A stretch of 64,000 bases of DNA from Thiodiazotropha sp050305635 (GTDB taxonomy: Bacteria > Pseudomonadota > Gammaproteobacteria > Chromatiales > Chromatiaceae), in assembly GCA_050305635.1 (NCBI GenBank), contig JBNLFS010000122.1:1-64000 (forward strand). The letters are read 5' to 3'. Each line of letters begins with the position of its first letter. The first letter of the stretch is position 1. Of the stretch, positions 18,152 through 28,812 are shown piece by piece. Both the position numbers and the translations under genes were made by a program. A model generated the notes under the pieces. That model was not told where the DNA came from. It was given only the letters and a program-made list of their open reading frames with translations, and did not search any database.

Positions 18152-18448
18152 ATGCCCCTGACCTCGCAACAGATTCGTAACCTGAAAAAGCTTGCCCACC
18201 CATTGAAACCGGTGGTGATCATCGGTCAACACGGCCTCAGCGAAGGCGTGCTCCAGGAGATCGACAGCTCCCTTGAGCATCATGAACTGATCAAGGTAAA
18301 GATGGCCGGCGCGGACAAGGAGGATCGCGAGGAACTCAGCCAGGCCATCGCGCAGAACCTCTCCACGGAATGTGTCCAGGTGATCGGGCGGGTGGCGGTA
18401 TTCTACCGGGCGAATCCCAAGAAGAAGAAAAACCGGATTGTTGTTTAA
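18152..18448 (+). CDS. yhbY: ribosome assembly RNA-binding protein YhbY
   Basis: Small CRM-domain RNA-binding protein associated with 50S precursors. 98 residues from ATG 18152 (MPLTSQQIRNLKKLAH); the frame is open upstream to 17843 but that part is antisense to rlmE and unrelated. The CRM core is clear: PVVIIGQHGLSEGV, with the GxxG loop GQHG, then ELIKVKMAG and the basic C-terminus NPKKKKNRIVV. Divergent from rlmE and convergent with greA, as in other gammaproteobacteria. Confidence 0.93.
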   Translation: MPLTSQQIRNLKKLAHPLKPVVIIGQHGLSEGVLQEIDSSLEHHELIKVKMAGADKEDREELSQAIAQNLSTECVQVIGRVAVFYRANPKKKKNRIVV

Positions 18449-18506
18449 TTTTGAATGTTGAATTGTGAATGGTTGAGCGCGCTGCGCGCGCAAGCCTTTT
18501 CATATC
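18449..18506. repeat. AT-rich/GC-palindrome intergenic repeat (copy 1)
   Basis: After the yhbY stop, a tract of TTGAAT/TTGTGAAT-like words leads into the GC palindrome GCGCGCTGCGCGCG (about 18477-18490). Similar combinations of AT-rich direct words with a GC palindrome occur at 34331-34515, 42400-42540 and 55088-55138. No coding content. Confidence 0.5.
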
Positions 18507-18780
18507 GACTTGTTCCCACGCTCTGCGTGGGAATTCAGACTCTGGTTCGGGGACAAATCAAGTCTTAATCTGCACCACCTGCCTGGCCGGGGTATGCATT
18601 CCCACGCAGAGCGTGGGAACGAGAGCTTCCTGGCTTCCTGGACGGAATCCGGATGGGTTTATTCGTAGCGCACTTCCAGGATTTCGAACTCTCGCGAGCC
18701 ACCCGGGGTGTTGAGAAACACATCATCCCCCTCCTGCTTGCCGATCAGGGCGCGGGCGATCGGTAAGCTCACCGAGATTC
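18507..18780. repeat. tandem duplication, unit 1 (palindromic element plus greA 3' fragment)
   Basis: This unit of about 274 bases is repeated at 18781-19055 with few differences. It holds a palindromic element (18511-18625, termini TTCCCACGC..GCGTGGGAA) followed by a copy of the last 119 bases of greA (18659-18777), truncated at 'CCGAGAT'. Compared with the intact copy I see two substitutions in the greA part (GTGTTG for GTATTG, GGTAAG for GGTGAG) and a few substitutions plus a 2-base indel in the element. Confidence 0.85.
18659..18777 (-). pseudogene. duplicated 3' fragment of greA
   Basis: The stop codon and about 39 preceding codons of greA are duplicated here without any start or 5' part. 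It lies downstream of the intact greA on the same strand. It cannot make GreA; its significance is as part of the tandem duplication. Confidence 0.8.
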
Positions 18781-19055
18781 GACTTGTTCCAACGCTCTGC
18801 GTGGGAACACAGACTCTGGTCCCGGGACAAATCAAGTCTTAATCTGCACCACCTGCCTGGCCTGGGTATGCATTCCCACGCAGAGCGTGGGGGAACGAGA
18901 GCTTCCTGGCTTCCTGGATGGAACCCGGATGGGTTTATTCGTAGCGCACTTCCAGGATTTCGAACTCTCGCGAGCCACCCGGGGTATTGAGAAACACATC
19001 ATCCCCCTCCTGCTTGCCGATCAGGGCGCGGGCGATCGGTGAGCTCACCGAGATC
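18781..19055. repeat. tandem duplication, unit 2 (contains the intact greA 3' end)
   Basis: Second unit of the duplication. It begins at the same 'CGACTTGTTCC' sequence as unit 1 and contains a palindromic element (18786-18900) and the 3' end of intact greA from 18935. The boundary with unit 1 reads GAGAT|TCGACTT, sharing 'AT(T)C' with both flanks, as expected for duplication at short homology. Confidence 0.85.
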
Positions 19056-19411
19056 AGTCCATTCTTGATGTCCGCTTCATCGTCACCCACGATCTGGTAG
19101 GTGAATTCCTCATCATTGTCGAGTTCCAGCACCACCACGGTAGCGCCGAACACCACCTTGCCGCCGGCATTCAACTGGGTTACGTCGATGATCTGGGCAT
19201 GGGAGAGCTTGCCCTCAATATCCTTGATCCGTCCCTCGATGAAACTCTGCTGCTCCCGGGCGGCATGATATTCGGCATTTTCCTTAAGATCGCCATGCTC
19301 TCTGGCCTCAGCGATCGCCTGTATGACCTTGGGTCGCTCCACGCTTTTGAGCTGTTTCAACTCTTCCTGCAGAGCGGCCGCACCCCGGGCTGTCAGCGGT
19401 ACCTTGTTCAT
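18935..19411 (-). CDS. greA: transcription elongation factor GreA
   Basis: Rescues backtracked RNA polymerase by stimulating transcript cleavage through the secondary channel. 158 residues, full length: N-terminal coiled coil (about 1-75) with the acidic tip in HGDLKENAEYHAAREQ, then the C-terminal FKBP-like domain ending in GSREFEILEVRYE. Third gene of carA-carB-greA, 115 bases after carB. Its last 119 bases are duplicated immediately downstream. A GreB paralogue lies at 47853-48359. Confidence 0.97.
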   Translation of the reverse strand: MNKVPLTARGAAALQEELKQLKSVERPKVIQAIAEAREHGDLKENAEYHAAREQQSFIEGRIKDIEGKLSHAQIIDVTQLNAGGKVVFGATVVVLELDNDEEFTYQIVGDDEADIKNGLISVSSPIARALIGKQEGDDVFLNTPGGSREFEILEVRYE

Positions 19412-19526
19412 CGGAATATTCCTCTTTCAAACCGGGCGACTTGGCCCGGACAAAACGGTTTCTATGGACCCGTGATTGGACGGGCCCTTCCGGTTTGATG
19501 CCTTGATCCGCATCGTCACATCCCGA

Positions 19527-22742
<3,216 letters not shown>

Positions 22743-22775
22743 GTTACATCGAGTCGCTGTTGAGACTGTGATCGG

Positions 22776-23912
22776 TTAGCTGCGGGCTTTCATCAGATCG
22801 ATGAAATGATCGAACACCGGCGCCACATCATGGGGACCGGGACTGGCTTCCGGGTGCCCCTGAAAACTGAATGCGGGTTTGTCCGTGCGGTGAATGCCCT
22901 GCAGGGTGCCGTCGAACAGGGAGCGGTGTATAGGGGTCAGGCAATCCGGCAGGCTCGCTTCATCCACGGCGAAACCATGATTCTGACTGGTGATCATCAC
23001 GGTTTTCTTCACCAAGTCCTGCACCGGGTGGTTCGCCCCGTGATGGCCGAATTTCATTTTCACGGTTTTGGCCCCGGACGCAAGGGCCAGCAACTGGTGC
23101 CCGAGACAGATACCGAATACCGGCAATCCCGTATCGACAATCGCGGCGATAGCCTCGATGGCATAATCGCAGGGTTCGGGATCGCCCGGACCGTTGGAGA
23201 GGAACACCCCATCGGGCCGCAGGGCCAACACCTCGTCCGCCGGGGTTTGCGCCGGCACCACGGTGAGGCGACAGCCGCGGTCGGTGAGCATGCGCAGGAT
23301 ATTGCGCTTGACGCCGTAATCGTAGGCCACCACATGGTAAGACAGAGAATCGGCGTCCCGATTTTCGGGTAAGCCCGATTCCAGGGCCCAGGTACCCTGA
23401 CGCCATTCGTATGAGGAGGCGGTGGTGACCTGCTTGGCCAGATCCATACCTTTAAGACCGGGAAAGGCCTTGGCACGCACCAGGGCATCCGCCACATCCG
23501 GGGCATCCCCGGCGACGATGCAGCCGTTCTGCGCACCCTTCTCCCGCAGGATCCGGGTCAGACGACGGGTATCGATGCCGGCTATCGCCACGATGCCGTG
23601 GCGCACCAGATATTCCTCGAGGGACTCCTGGGAACGCCAGTTGCTGTGGATCATAGGCAGATCCCGGATCACCAGACCGGCGGCATACACCTGAGCCGAC
23701 TCCTCGTCTTCCAGGTTGACGCCGGTGTTGCCGATGTGCGGATAGGTCAGGGTGACGATCTGCTGGCAGTAGGAGGGATCGGTGAGGATTTCCTGATAAC
23801 CGGTCATGGCGGTATTGAAGACCACCTCACCGACGGTGAATCCCTCTGCCCCGATGGATTCGCCCTGAAACTGACTGCCATCCTCAAGGACCAGAACTGC
23901 AGGTTTTCTCAA
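22776..23912 (-). CDS. carA: carbamoyl-phosphate synthase small chain (TTG start)
   Basis: Glutamine amidotransferase subunit, 378 residues. Class I glutaminase triad: Cys in GICLGHQLLA (about 270) and His/Glu in GHPEASPGPHD (about 354-364). The start is TTG (23910-23912), giving L/M-RKPAVLVLEDG, the correct family N-terminus; no ATG or GTG lies in a better place, and GGAGAG (23917-23922 on the plus coordinates) is a close ribosome site. A terminator hairpin ends 22 bases before this start, and a promoter lies about 115-145 bases upstream. Confidence 0.96.
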   Translation of the reverse strand: MRKPAVLVLEDGSQFQGESIGAEGFTVGEVVFNTAMTGYQEILTDPSYCQQIVTLTYPHIGNTGVNLEDEESAQVYAAGLVIRDLPMIHSNWRSQESLEEYLVRHGIVAIAGIDTRRLTRILREKGAQNGCIVAGDAPDVADALVRAKAFPGLKGMDLAKQVTTASSYEWRQGTWALESGLPENRDADSLSYHVVAYDYGVKRNILRMLTDRGCRLTVVPAQTPADEVLALRPDGVFLSNGPGDPEPCDYAIEAIAAIVDTGLPVFGICLGHQLLALASGAKTVKMKFGHHGANHPVQDLVKKTVMITSQNHGFAVDEASLPDCLTPIHRSLFDGTLQGIHRTDKPAFSFQGHPEASPGPHDVAPVFDHFIDLMKARS

Positions 23913-23934
23913 AACTCTCTCCGTTCAGGCGTGC

Positions 23935-23964
23935 AAAAAGGGGCAGGCACGAAGTGCCCGCCCC
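23935..23964 (-). terminator. intrinsic terminator in the carA leader (attenuator candidate)
   Basis: Minus-strand hairpin GGGGCGGGCAC-TTC-GTGCCTGCCCC (one internal mismatch) followed by five T residues. It lies between the putative carA promoter (24029-24057) and the TTG start of carA, so it would terminate carA leader transcripts unless relieved. It could alternatively be only the trxC terminator, 190 bases after that gene. Confidence 0.8.
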
Positions 23965-24028
23965 GGAAATTGGAACAGGGTTTCGGTACGATTTGGTATT
24001 AAATCTTCCCGACCTGATAGTGATTTGA

Positions 24029-24057
24029 ATTGTACTGTCCGATGCCGGGACTGTCCA
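24029..24057 (-). promoter_or_regulatory. putative carA promoter
   Basis: Minus strand: TGGACA (24052-24057), 17-base spacer, TACAAT (24029-24034); each hexamer matches consensus in 5 of 6. The inferred leader is about 110 bases and includes the terminator at 23935-23964. No alternative antiterminator or leader peptide was found by eye. Confidence 0.6.
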
Positions 24058-24152
24058 TCCGACACCCCAAATCCGCAGTCACTTCAGCCGCTTCGACGAG
24101 GGCTTCCCATTATCGACGGTTTCTGACCGGGAAATGGCCCATGGCAGACGCA

Positions 24153-24593
24153 TCAACGACCCCGATTCTGACGCGCCCACTGCACAATCATGCCCTTGTC
24201 CATGGCGCCTGCCTGGCGGGCCACTTCCCGCCCGTTCCGCATAATCATCAGGGTGGGTATGCTGCGGATGCCGAATTGGGCAGCCAGCGACTGTGCCTCT
24301 TCCGTGTTGACCTTGACCAGGCGAAAGTGCGGTTCGAGTTCTGCCGCGGCCTGTTCGAATGCAGGCGCCATCATCCGGCAGGGACCGCACCAGGGCGCCC
24401 AGAAATCGATCAGCAGGGGCAGATCGCTTTTTTGTGCATGTCGCGCAAAACGGGCCGGATCCAGGGCCAGCGGATGCCGGGTGAACAGGGGCTGATGGCA
24501 TTTACCGCACTGAGCCTCACCCCCCGGTCGATCGACCGGCAGGCGATTGATACCGTCACAATGGGGACACACGACATGAATGGATTCGCTCAT
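24153..24593 (-). CDS. trxC: thioredoxin 2 (zinc-binding TrxC)
   Basis: Cytoplasmic disulfide reductase, 146 residues. The N-terminal zinc ribbon typical of TrxC is complete: CPHC (about 10-13) and CGKC (about 29-32). The thioredoxin fold follows with active site FWAPWCGPCRMM (CGPC) and the cis-proline segment RSIPTLMIM. Divergent from a thioredoxin-TPR gene (cnoX) across 162 bases. TrxC is oxidative-stress-induced in relatives; I see no OxyR site I would defend here. Confidence 0.95.
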   Translation of the reverse strand: MSESIHVVCPHCDGINRLPVDRPGGEAQCGKCHQPLFTRHPLALDPARFARHAQKSDLPLLIDFWAPWCGPCRMMAPAFEQAAAELEPHFRLVKVNTEEAQSLAAQFGIRSIPTLMIMRNGREVARQAGAMDKGMIVQWARQNRGR

Positions 24594-24674
24594 GGGATCA
24601 CTTCCGACAACTCATAAAGACACGCCTTGCGAGGCCTTTCCCCTACAGATGGGGCGAAAGATCACGGTTTTCAA

Positions 24675-24703
24675 GGCACACTTTTCCCGGCTTTCAGTAT
24701 AAT
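24675..24703 (+). promoter_or_regulatory. putative cnoX promoter
   Basis: A perfect TATAAT (24698-24703) preceded by 17 bases and a weak -35 (GGCACA, 3 of 6). The -10 ends 52 bases before the cnoX ATG, which has the ribosome site AGAGGAGCGG. Confidence 0.55.
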
Positions 24704-24755
24704 GGCGGCCTTTTCAATGGTACTGGCCGCGGATTCACTGTAAGAGGAGCGGAAT

Positions 24756-25619
24756 ATGGCGGATTCACCCTACATCTTCGATGCAACGGCGGAAAACTTC
24801 CAGCAGCAGGTGCTGGCCGCCTCCCTGGAACGTCCTGTGGTGGTGGACTTCTGGGCCGATTGGTGCCAGCCCTGCAAGCTGCTGATGCCGATCCTGGCCA
24901 AACTGGCTGACGATTACCGTGGCAAGTTCCTGCTCGCGAAAGTGAATACCGAGGAACAGCAACCCCTGGCCGCGCATTTCCAGATTCGCAGTATCCCAAG
25001 CGTGAAAATTTTCTCCCAGGGCCAGGTGGTCGACGAATTCATGGGTGCGTTGTCCGAGGGGGAGATCCGTAAAATTCTCGATAAACACATTCCCCGGGAA
25101 TCGGACAGGCTGCTTGCCCAGGCCGAGGCCTTGCTGCTACAGGGAAACACCGCCGAGGCCGGCGCCCTGCTCAGACAAGCCAGCGACATGGACCCGGAAA
25201 ACCCCCGCATGCGGCTCTCCTATGCCCGTTATCTGGCAACTCTGGGAAAGTTCGACGAAGCGGAAAACATCCTGCAGGCACTGCCTCCCGAGGAGCGGGA
25301 CAAGCCGGAAGTGGTCTCCCTGCTCGCGCGCCTGCAATTCGATCGCGCCACCGCGGACAGCCCACCGGTGGAAGAATTGGAGAAACGTCTCGAGGAAAAT
25401 CCGTCGGACAGCGAGGCGTTGCATCAACTGTCCGCCCACCGGATCATGCAGAACGATTACCAGGGGGCGCTCGAGCTGCTGATGACTCTGCTGCAGAAAG
25501 ACCGGGGCTTCGCTGACAACCTCGCGCAGAAAGAGATTCTGAAGATATTCGAACTGCTCGGTGGCCAGGGCGATCTGGTCAAGCAGTACCGTAAACGACT
25601 CTTTAATCTGTTGCACTAA
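24756..25619 (+). CDS. cnoX: thioredoxin-TPR co-chaperone CnoX (YbbN family)
   Basis: Chaperedoxin that protects proteins under oxidative stress and hands clients to GroEL in characterised members. 287 residues: thioredoxin domain about 1-108, then a TPR array about 115-285. The active site is WCQPC (Cys37 and Cys40), so unlike E. coli CnoX (SQHC) it keeps a redox-active CXXC. Cis-proline segment RSIPSVKIF is present. Transcribed away from trxC, giving a local thiol-redox pair. Followed by a strong hairpin. Confidence 0.9.
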   Translation: MADSPYIFDATAENFQQQVLAASLERPVVVDFWADWCQPCKLLMPILAKLADDYRGKFLLAKVNTEEQQPLAAHFQIRSIPSVKIFSQGQVVDEFMGALSEGEIRKILDKHIPRESDRLLAQAEALLLQGNTAEAGALLRQASDMDPENPRMRLSYARYLATLGKFDEAENILQALPPEERDKPEVVSLLARLQFDRATADSPPVEELEKRLEENPSDSEALHQLSAHRIMQNDYQGALELLMTLLQKDRGFADNLAQKEILKIFELLGGQGDLVKQYRKRLFNLLH

Positions 25620-25629
25620 CCGACCCGGA

Positions 25630-25657
25630 CGCCTCTCCTTAATCGCGAGGAGAGGCG
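25630..25657. terminator. hairpin between convergent cnoX and hemerythrin gene
   Basis: Perfect 10-bp arms CGCCTCTCCT / AGGAGAGGCG with an 8-base loop, 11 bases after the cnoX stop. There is no T tract on either side, so it may act as a mRNA end-protecting or bidirectional factor-dependent terminator. Confidence 0.5.
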
Positions 25658-25717
25658 ATGCCGCCCGCTTCGGATGAACGATTCCAGGTACGCGGGGCGT
25701 GAACCCAGCCTATCTCG

Positions 25718-26275
25718 TCAATCGTCCTCGTGGGCCTTGAGATAGTCGATCAGGCTGCGAAACCGGTTGTAATCCTGGCGCTGGAACACCGGATCCTCGG
25801 CAACGGTGATCTCCTCCTCGAGCTTGGCCCAATCCTTGTCGGTCAGCACCTCATCGATCAGGGGAAACAGTTCCTGCTCTTCCAGGTCGATATGTTGCCG
25901 CTGCAGCGCAACGAACTCCCGCCCCTGGGTTTCCACCTCATCGCGCAGCAGCACTTCGCCCTGCATGGCCCCTTCCAGGGTGGTGCGGAAACGGTTCGCC
26001 AGACCGAGCAGCACCCCATGCTCCCGACTGACCCGCTCGTGGAGGGGTTTGTGGTCGCGCATCGCCTTCTTGCGAAACGCAACCTTATTGATCTGGTCCT
26101 CGGTCGGGTGATGCACCTGCTCCGCATAGTGCTCCACGTAATCGAGCATTTCGATCTTCAGATCGAAGTCCGACTCATGCCCCGCGGACAGGGCATCGAG
26201 TTCCGCGGACATCAGATCGAGCAGGCGGCTCAGGTTGATGTGATCGCGGTGTAATTTGTCCAGCAGTGGTTTCAT
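25718..26275 (-). CDS. hemerythrin-like (HHE domain) protein
   Basis: Predicted cytoplasmic four-helix protein of 185 residues with HHE cation-binding repeats. Metal-ligand candidates: LHRDHINL (about 8-15), VEHYAEQVHHPTED (about 47-60), HKPLHERV...EHG and RQHIDLEEQELFPLID (about 130-145). Such domains bind di-iron and sense or bind oxygen, NO or iron; which applies here is not visible. The ATG overlaps the stop of the upstream potassium channel gene by 4 bases (ATGA), so the two are translationally coupled. Confidence 0.88.
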   Translation of the reverse strand: MKPLLDKLHRDHINLSRLLDLMSAELDALSAGHESDFDLKIEMLDYVEHYAEQVHHPTEDQINKVAFRKKAMRDHKPLHERVSREHGVLLGLANRFRTTLEGAMQGEVLLRDEVETQGREFVALQRQHIDLEEQELFPLIDEVLTDKDWAKLEEEITVAEDPVFQRQDYNRFRSLIDYLKAHEDD

Positions 26276-27975
26276 GTCACCTCTCTTTTTCTGTATCGGC
26301 GCCAGATCCAGCCCTGCGGCCCCGTCTCACCCGTAAGAATATAGCTTAGCGCGTTTTCGTTTTGCAGGGTCCACTCCATCCGGTATCGGGCTGAAACGGA
26401 CCCGCAAAACAGCAACCGGTCGTCCTTCTGAATCTTGGTTTTGGCATCAGGCAATAAGGAGTAGTCATGGTGGCGCAGCAGCAGCAGCGGGATACAGGGC
26501 AGCGACTTCTCCCGATCCCGGGGATCCGTGATCAACGCCTGCAAGGGTAGGCCGTGGCCCTCTTTCACATGCCGGCACACCGCATGGGTCTCAGTTTCGG
26601 TGAATGACACCTCCCAGACCTCCGGAGCGTGCTGGCTGACCAGGGCCGAGATACGGCTGATCAGTTCGCAGGCCCAGCCCTCCTCCTGATGCATCACCAG
26701 TTTGACAAACTGATGTTGCAGCGGGGAACCCAGCAGAACCCGGATACGGTTGGCGATGATCTCACTGGGCAACATCACCATATCCGCCCCAACCGCCTCG
26801 ATCACCGCATCATTATATTTATTGTTCTGCCTCAGGATGATGAACAGATCTGAGTTCAACTCCCGGGCGGTCATGATGATCGACAGATTGTTCGCATCGT
26901 TGTCCGTGCCGGCCACCAGCCCCACGGCCCGCTCGATATTCGCCTCCAGCAGGGTTTTGGCCTCCGTACCCCGACCGGTCACCAGGGGGGTATGCGGCAT
27001 CCCCGTCCGGTCCGGATTGGCCTCGATCACCACCACATCGAGATTCTCTTTGACCAGCTTGTCATATACCGCCTTGCCGAAACGACCGAAACCGCAGATC
27101 ACCCAAAGCCCCTTGTTCGGCGGGTAGACGGGCTCATTGAGCATGGCCCGCTTTCCCAGCGAGAGCCAATCCTGCAGCAGACTGATGCAGGGCGCCTGAA
27201 TCGCGGTGGCAAGGTACAGGGCGAACGCGTCAAAGGGGTCGATGATGTAGTCGGTACCGAAAGAGGCCATGTTGTCTTCGATGTCATGGGAGTCGGCCCG
27301 GCAAATCACCCGGATGTCAGGGTGCAGGAGCTTTGAGGTGATCGCAACCTTCAGATTGGCCTCATTGGAATCGGTCAACGCCACCACACCCTGGCACATG
27401 GGGTGTTTGAGCCCCGCCTCGAGCAGATGATCCGGGTAACGGGCATCGCCGCACAGCCCCGGGACGTACTCGCGCAGATTCTCCAGCTGCAACAGGTTGA
27501 CCCGGTCCTGAAGGATGTCGATGACCACCGCGTGCTGATTACGCTCGGTCAGCGATTTGACCAACGCCTCCCCCGTTTGGCCATACCCGCAAATCAGATA
27601 AAAAGAGTCTCTCATTTTACTGATTTTTCTAGCAAATCTTCGTTCAGTTAAAGCTCTTTGGAAGGTCTCGTCCTTGAGCAGTGCGAGCACCGTACCGATG
27701 GAATAGAGCCACACCACGACGGTGAAGAAGATGGAAAAGCTCACCCACAGGCGCTGTCCGGGGGTGAACGGATAGGGCAGTTCACCGAAACCTATGGTGC
27801 TGGACATATAGCTGACGAAATAGAAGGCATGCAGGAAATCCATGTGCCACACATTCCCGTCGGGATCCTTGCCGGGTATCAGGACCAGACCGAGCATGGC
27901 GATGGAATAGGTCAGAATCAGCGTCAGCAGGGGGGCCCGCATGCGCCGGAAGATCAGAAAGATGATGTTATTCAC
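26272..27975 (-). CDS. potassium channel protein with two RCK (TrkA-N) domains
   Basis: Two-helix ion channel fused to tandem NAD-binding regulatory domains, 567 residues. Helix 1 about 13-33, pore helix and selectivity filter STIGFGELP (TIGFGE, about 59-67), helix 2 about 76-98; first RCK from YLICGYGQTGEALV (about 127), second from LWVICGFGRFGKAV (about 285). Start is GTG 27973-27975 (MNNIIFLIFRR); an internal ATG (MRAPLL) would cut into helix 1. The second gene of a three-gene minus-strand group with a small membrane protein upstream and a hemerythrin-like protein downstream. Ion specificity for K+ is inferred from the filter. Confidence 0.9.
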   Translation of the reverse strand: MNNIIFLIFRRMRAPLLTLILTYSIAMLGLVLIPGKDPDGNVWHMDFLHAFYFVSYMSSTIGFGELPYPFTPGQRLWVSFSIFFTVVVWLYSIGTVLALLKDETFQRALTERRFARKISKMRDSFYLICGYGQTGEALVKSLTERNQHAVVIDILQDRVNLLQLENLREYVPGLCGDARYPDHLLEAGLKHPMCQGVVALTDSNEANLKVAITSKLLHPDIRVICRADSHDIEDNMASFGTDYIIDPFDAFALYLATAIQAPCISLLQDWLSLGKRAMLNEPVYPPNKGLWVICGFGRFGKAVYDKLVKENLDVVVIEANPDRTGMPHTPLVTGRGTEAKTLLEANIERAVGLVAGTDNDANNLSIIMTARELNSDLFIILRQNNKYNDAVIEAVGADMVMLPSEIIANRIRVLLGSPLQHQFVKLVMHQEEGWACELISRISALVSQHAPEVWEVSFTETETHAVCRHVKEGHGLPLQALITDPRDREKSLPCIPLLLLRHHDYSLLPDAKTKIQKDDRLLFCGSVSARYRMEWTLQNENALSYILTGETGPQGWIWRRYRKREVT

Positions 27976-28026
27976 CGCGTCCCAGCCGAAGTGTGCGGGT
28001 TATCCTGTTCATCCCGAACCGCTCGA

Positions 28027-28410
28027 TCAGCGCCGCAGCATCACGGTCTCGATGATCAATAGGACCACGGAGACCACATTGGCCAGCATGGCGCCTCCCG
28101 ACAGTGAGACGATACTCGCCATGGCGCCGGGGGTCAGGCCGGTCTCAGTGACATGCGCCGCCACCCCCCAGACCATGGCCGCCGCGAACAGTTGCAGCAA
28201 CGCCACCAGACTGGTGGCGAGAAGCACTGCGCCCATTTGGGTGCGGTCACCGAATTTGAGCACCGTGGCGATCAGATTCACCACGATCACCGCGAACAGC
28301 TCGTACTCGTGATGATGGGCCGGGTTATCCAGTTCACCGACGAAAAATCCAAAGTTGAGCGTCAGCGCCAGAACAATGAAAAAACCAAATAGAACCTTTT
28401 CAGGATTCAC
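28027..28410 (-). CDS. small four-helix membrane protein (DUF6394-like), GTG start
   Basis: Function unknown. 127 residues from GTG 28408-28410, chosen because it is preceded by a strong ribosome site (GGAGGGGA) and begins VNPEKVLFGFFIVLALTLN, which I recall as the family N-terminus. Hydrophobic segments about 4-24, 38-55, 60-85 and 100-122; a histidine patch NPAHHHEYELF lies in the first loop. It ends 51 bases before the RCK channel gene and probably heads that operon. The DUF name is from memory. Confidence 0.75.
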   Translation of the reverse strand: MNPEKVLFGFFIVLALTLNFGFFVGELDNPAHHHEYELFAVIVVNLIATVLKFGDRTQMGAVLLATSLVALLQLFAAAMVWGVAAHVTETGLTPGAMASIVSLSGGAMLANVVSVVLLIIETVMLRR

Positions 28411-28812
28411 AACTCCCCTCCTCGAATAAACGAACCCGGCCATCCGTGCCGAGCGTGATCGGCAATACATCGCATTGACCGACACGGGTCGCAGGCTTGC
28501 ACTTCAAACCGTTATCACGAGATCTTGAGACAAAATCTCGATATTTTCCAGTCTCGGAAGAGACAAACCTCTGTCACGCCTGCGACCCGCACCACCGGTC
28601 CTGCCCTGCGCATGCCCGCCCCCCCCGCTGGTCCAGTCCCTTGCGGGACAGTGTACCGGGAATACAAAACATGGCTTCACCCGGCTTGAATGATGGTCGC
28701 GGTTAAAGCTTTTGCCCGTATGACCGCTACAATTTGCATGATAGAGCGCATCTGCCCTGTCGCAGTCTGCGCCTTCAGAACGACCTCCTGAATTCATGTT
28801 GAGTGAACCGAA
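28411..28812. other. divergent intergenic region upstream of cheV
   Basis: About 400 bases between the membrane-protein gene (minus) and cheV (plus). It holds the sigma-28-like promoter at 28704-28730. Elsewhere I see only small palindromes (for example GAGATCTTGAGACAAAATCTC near 28521-28543) and no convincing reading frame. Confidence 0.6.
28704..28730 (+). promoter_or_regulatory. sigma-28 (FliA)-like promoter of cheV
   Basis: TAAAGCTT, 11 bases, ACCGCTAC: close to the flagellar-chemotaxis consensus TAAAGTTT-N11-GCCGATAA (7 of 8 and 5 of 8). It ends 82 bases before the cheV ATG. The overlapping TACAAT (28728-28733) has no matching -35. Confidence 0.5.

Noticed and set aside
18511..18900. 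CRISPR array or insertion sequence
   Set aside because: Only two long units forming a tandem duplication; no regular short repeats, no spacers, no transposase frame.
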